Of a DNA stretch of 22,289 nt, positions 20,101 to 22,289 are shown in pieces (the first letter of the stretch is position 1; each line of letters begins with the position of its first letter). The stretch spans positions 562,050 through 584,338 of the forward strand of contig NW_003151254.1 in assembly GCF_000003605.2 (NCBI RefSeq), read 5' to 3'. The position numbers were made by a program, and so were the translations under genes. The notes below the pieces were generated by a model that did no database searches, had not been told where the DNA came from, and worked only from the letters and a program-made list of their open reading frames with translations. Source of the stretch: Saccoglossus kowalevskii (taxonomy: Eukaryota > Hemichordata > Enteropneusta > Harrimaniidae).

Positions 20101-21816
20101 TGACAGAATGGACCAACATTGAATATAGAACAGATGTAAGTATAATCACCCCCCCCCCCCTTCCAATTGTTTCTTGATATTGAGAAATTGAAAAATTGAA
20201 GACTATTTATTGTTCAAGATGTCCTCAATGGTAGTAATGACAATTGTACCTAAAAATGTATTTTATTTGAGTGGCTGACATAAATACAGCAATTGCTGAT
20301 AAAAATCAGTAAATAAAAAAATGTGTTACACACAATTTTGTAGAAAAAATAGAGAGGGGGAAAGGGTAACTCAGAATTACATAATCTTGTTATCACCTTC
20401 TCTTTATGTAGGTGAAAGCTGTACTGGTTGGTTTTGATGCACATTTCAACTATATGAAGATAATGAAAGCTGCTAACTACTTACGTAATCCAAACTGTTA
20501 TTTTCTGACCAATGGTCTTGACTTTGAATTTCCATTATTCAATAATGACAGGATAGTTCCAGGTTAGAACAACGTGATACTAACATAGTTACAAAAAAAG
20601 TGTTGCACTGTGTTGATGTGGAAAACTGTGATATGATTTGTTTCATCAAGGCTTGCTGCACTATATAATGCACTAGCAGCACTAGCAACTTGCACATACA
20701 AAAAAAAAGTCAGGAGAGACAACAGTGACATTCAATGTCCATAACTGTTGCCGGGCACAAAAACAATTTAAAAGAAAAAAAAATCGTGGTTTGCTGTAGT
20801 AGTGTTGAATAGGTAGATTATATAACATTTCAATAATCATTTACCAAATTATTCGCTTTCTGAAATGGCCAAGGTTTGATAACTTTTTGCAGTTTACAAA
20901 ATTCACTATGATTTTCTATCTAAAAAACCCAAGTTGCACAAGTGGGAAATTTCACAAATTTACCTTGACTTTGCCAAAATCATGAAAAATTTGAACTTAT
21001 TAGTGTACTTTTAAAACTCAGTGAATCCCTGCTGTATGGGATCATCCATAAGGTGTGAATAAGATGTTACCGTAGATACCTTATCAGCCTTTTTTTGCTC
21101 CACTGTCGACTTTTTTGAGTGGAGCTTATCATATTTGTACAACTTTGTACTTTTCTCCTTCTTCTTGAAAACTTCGAGTCTGATTGCTTTGATACTTGGT
21201 GTATACTTTGGGTAGACCTCTCTTTGTTCATTTAAGGTCGAGATACAGTTTACCTGACAGGTATTTTAATTAGTTAATTAGGAAACCAAGATGACCTTCC
21301 TTGTCCACAAAACTATATATTTTCAGAATACTTATTGTATGAATTTTAAAATTTTTTTATTATTTTTTTTTTATGAACACTGTAGTTTGAAATGTGCACA
21401 AAATGTGCTTTTTTGGTCAAAAGTGATTTAAAAAAAATTGGCTCCTAAACCATGCTTCTGTTTCCTGTCAAAATTGGCTCATGGGTACATCTGTTTACTT
21501 TTACTTTGTCAATTTTGCAGGCCAGTAGCCCAAATTTCACTACTTCAAGTTCATGCATAAATTAACACCCAGGCTAGTTGTCTGTACGATTGTTGTAACA
21601 CTGTTCAACCAAAAACAATGCCCCGAGAGGCTACATTTTGTTGTGGAATTAAGGACACATTCTACTCTGGTAATAATTGTAATTGTATCCCACAAGTTTT
21701 TCATTTCTTTTTTTAGCGGCTGGTTGTTTTGTTCTACCCATACAAGCTGCTGCTAAACGAAAACCAACTATTCTTGGTAAACCGAACAAACTTATGTTTG
21801 AAGCTGTGAAACAGAT
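17063..21816 (+). CDS. PGP: HAD-family phosphatase, PGP/PDXP type (seven exons, 3' end outside window)
   Basis: Mg-dependent cytosolic phosphatase of the HAD C2-cap family that includes phosphoglycolate/glycerol-3-phosphate phosphatase and pyridoxal phosphatase. Exons: 17063-17171, 18347-18417, 18595-18687, 19117-19257, 20079-20135, 20412-20562, 21717-21816; all junctions are GT-AG and phases agree, giving 240 codons plus two bases. Motif I is VDCDGVLW with nucleophile D34 and D36. Motif II is SNNS at 68-71. The cap includes LVGSSGFIEELDRHG (117-131). VGFDAHFNYMK (163-173) and LTNGLD (189-194) follow, and motif III is K229 in ILGKP. Motif IV (GDRxxTD) and the C-terminus lie beyond the right edge. 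VGFDxHFxYMK and the long LRNPNC segment look more like PGP than PDXP. Four in-frame ATGs (17063, 17072, 17075, 17090) follow an in-frame TAA; 17075 and 17090 have the better Kozak contexts. Substrate is not decided by sequence. Confidence 0.88.
17585..17752. mobile_element. Probable decayed third copy of the MITE
   Basis: TTCACTGGG at 17585-17593 and the arm TACCCAGCGAATAGTTAAG (from 17722) resemble the inner and right ends of the 207-bp element, but the centre does not align clearly. Confidence 0.35.
18347..18417 (+). CDS. PGP: Phosphatase exon 2
   Basis: Acceptor ATGTAG; completes DCDG and adds VLWCGEDNIIEGSRDTLVKL to RML; donor GTAGGT in phase 0. Intron 1 (17172-18346) holds an 11-base G run at 17314-17324 and a decayed MITE copy. 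Confidence 0.87.
18595..18687 (+). CDS. PGP: Phosphatase exon 3 (motif II)
   Basis: Acceptor TTGCTAG; encodes GKRVIYFSNNSTKSRSQYQQ and continues to LGFEAEL; donor GTAAGG, phase 0. SNNSTKSR is the family signature around motif II. Confidence 0.88.
19117..19257 (+). CDS. PGP: Phosphatase exon 4 (cap domain)
   Basis: Acceptor ATTTAG, 47 codons including YLVGSSGFIEELDRHGIKHF, donor GTGAGT, phase 0. It covers the start of the C2 cap. Confidence 0.87.
19524..19728 (-). mobile_element. 205-bp MITE, copy 2 (inverted, in phosphatase intron 4)
   Basis: This is the reverse complement of the element at 3846-4052 along its whole length with scattered mismatches, again flanked by TA (19522-19523 and 19729-19730). 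It lies within intron 4 (19258-20078) and carries the same four TTCACTGGGTTTTAA-type modules. Confidence 0.85.
20079..20135 (+). CDS. PGP: Phosphatase exon 5
   Basis: Acceptor ATTACAG; 19 codons EDPVEGNLTEWTNIEYRTD; donor GTAAGT, phase 0. A 12-base C run (20149-20160) starts 13 nt into intron 5. Confidence 0.85.
20412..20562 (+). CDS. PGP: Phosphatase exon 6
   Basis: Acceptor ATGTAG; encodes VKAVLVGFDAHFNYMK through FLTNGLDFEFPLFNNDRIVP; phase 1 at donor GTTAGA, a weaker donor than the others. Confidence 0.85.
20563..21716. other. Phosphatase intron 6 with hairpin-headed repeat
   Basis: A perfect 8-bp stem GCTCCACT/AGTGGAGC (21097-21104 and 21118-21125) heads an AT-rich repeat-like stretch. 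The part at about 20840-21030 carries motifs reminiscent of the MITE (AAATTTCACAAATTTACC; AAACTCAGTGAA) but I could not align it. Confidence 0.4.
21717..21816 (+). CDS. PGP: Phosphatase exon 7 (motif III)
   Basis: Acceptor CTTTTTTTAG; encodes AGCFVLPIQAAAKRKPTILG then KPNKLMFEAVKQ with the catalytic Lys of GKP; donor GTATGT, phase 2. A second GT at 21821 is possible. Confidence 0.82.
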
Positions 21817-21923
21817 GTATGTATTATTACCTTTTTGTTGCATCTTATATCGATTATAAACATAGTTTTCTACCATCAACATAGATTATCAGACTTCTTT
21901 AACTCTTTTACAATATGGTTTTT

Positions 21924-22289
21924 GACTCCCGTGTGCGAAGCACAAATAGGAGTCTTTGCAGTTACCCTGTCTGTATGTCTGTATGTCTGTATGTATGTAT
22001 GTCTGTATGTATGTATGTCACTTTTTTTGTTCCACCGTTATCTCAAGAACCACTAATCAAATTTTTGTGAAACTTGGTACATAGATGCTCTGGGATAATG
22101 CGCAGAGTTGATTAGGTTTTGGTAAAAATCTATGAATATTAATTACCTAATTTGCATGATAATTAGCTGATTTTTAGCTCTTCCAAGACTGTTCCACTGA
22201 TATCTGAAGAACCACTCATTGGATTTTGATGAAACTTGGCACATGGATGCTCTGAACTAGTGTGCAGATTTGATTAGTTTTGGGTTAAA
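21924..22289. repeat. Hairpin, TGTA/TGTC microsatellite and 162-bp tandem units
   Basis: A 6-bp stem GACTCC/GGAGTC (21924-21929, 21949-21954) with an inner GTGC-GAA-GCAC stem is followed by a (CTGTATGT)n tract at about 21968-22019. Two diverged units with period 162 then start at 22029 and 22191, each with GAAACTTGG(T/C)ACAT(A/G)GATGC. The array runs off the right edge and lies in intron 7. Confidence 0.7.

Noticed and set aside
21835-22056. 73-codon ORF rich in CLYVCMYV
   Set aside because: It is a translated TGTA/TGTC microsatellite within an intron.

Overview
This is invertebrate-type nuclear DNA: AT-rich, intron-bearing, with short coding exons, long non-coding stretches, retroelement and MITE debris and no operon structure. 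The gene content (glycosaminoglycan-type 2-O-sulfotransferases, an animal PGP/PDXP-type phosphatase, a LINE tail ending in a TTA repeat) points to a metazoan, probably a marine invertebrate. A hemichordate or other invertebrate deuterostome is a guess from repeat style only, at low confidence.

Layout: 1-827 is the 3' end of a non-LTR retrotransposon whose ORF runs in from beyond the left edge and which ends in a poly(A) signal and a (TTA)n tail. 963-2024 and 12784-13851 are two uronyl 2-sulfotransferase-like genes on the + strand, each with its whole coding region in one exon that follows a 3' splice site just upstream of the start. The 10.7 kb between them holds no gene I can establish. It contains a 207-bp MITE (3846-4052), a 37-bp tandem repeat (4461-4544), a CpG-rich promoter-like patch with an orphan ATG exon (about 8160-8470), a pogo-like terminal-repeat fragment (8737-8820), a diverged duplication (about 9065-9700) and a candidate 41-nt exon (10618-10658) that could be 5' UTR of the second gene. 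Downstream of the second gene are poly-C and GATAT-type repeats and an LTR-like element on the minus strand that carries heat-shock elements (about 16260-16636).

From 17063 to the right edge there is a seven-exon, 3'-incomplete + strand gene for a HAD-superfamily phosphatase of the PGP/PDXP (glycerol-3-phosphate / phosphoglycolate / pyridoxal phosphatase) family. I reconstructed it from splice sites, phase agreement and family motifs. Its introns hold a second copy of the 207-bp MITE in opposite orientation, a probable decayed third copy, a poly-G and a poly-C tract, and hairpin-headed repeats.

The sulfotransferases would act in the Golgi on glycosaminoglycans and the phosphatase in the cytosol on small phosphometabolites. 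Nothing suggests a shared pathway; neighbourhood here does not imply function. The least expected signals are the intronless paired sulfotransferases with upstream ORFs touching their starts, the HSE array with TATA box in an LTR-like element next to the phosphatase gene, and the modular MITE family.
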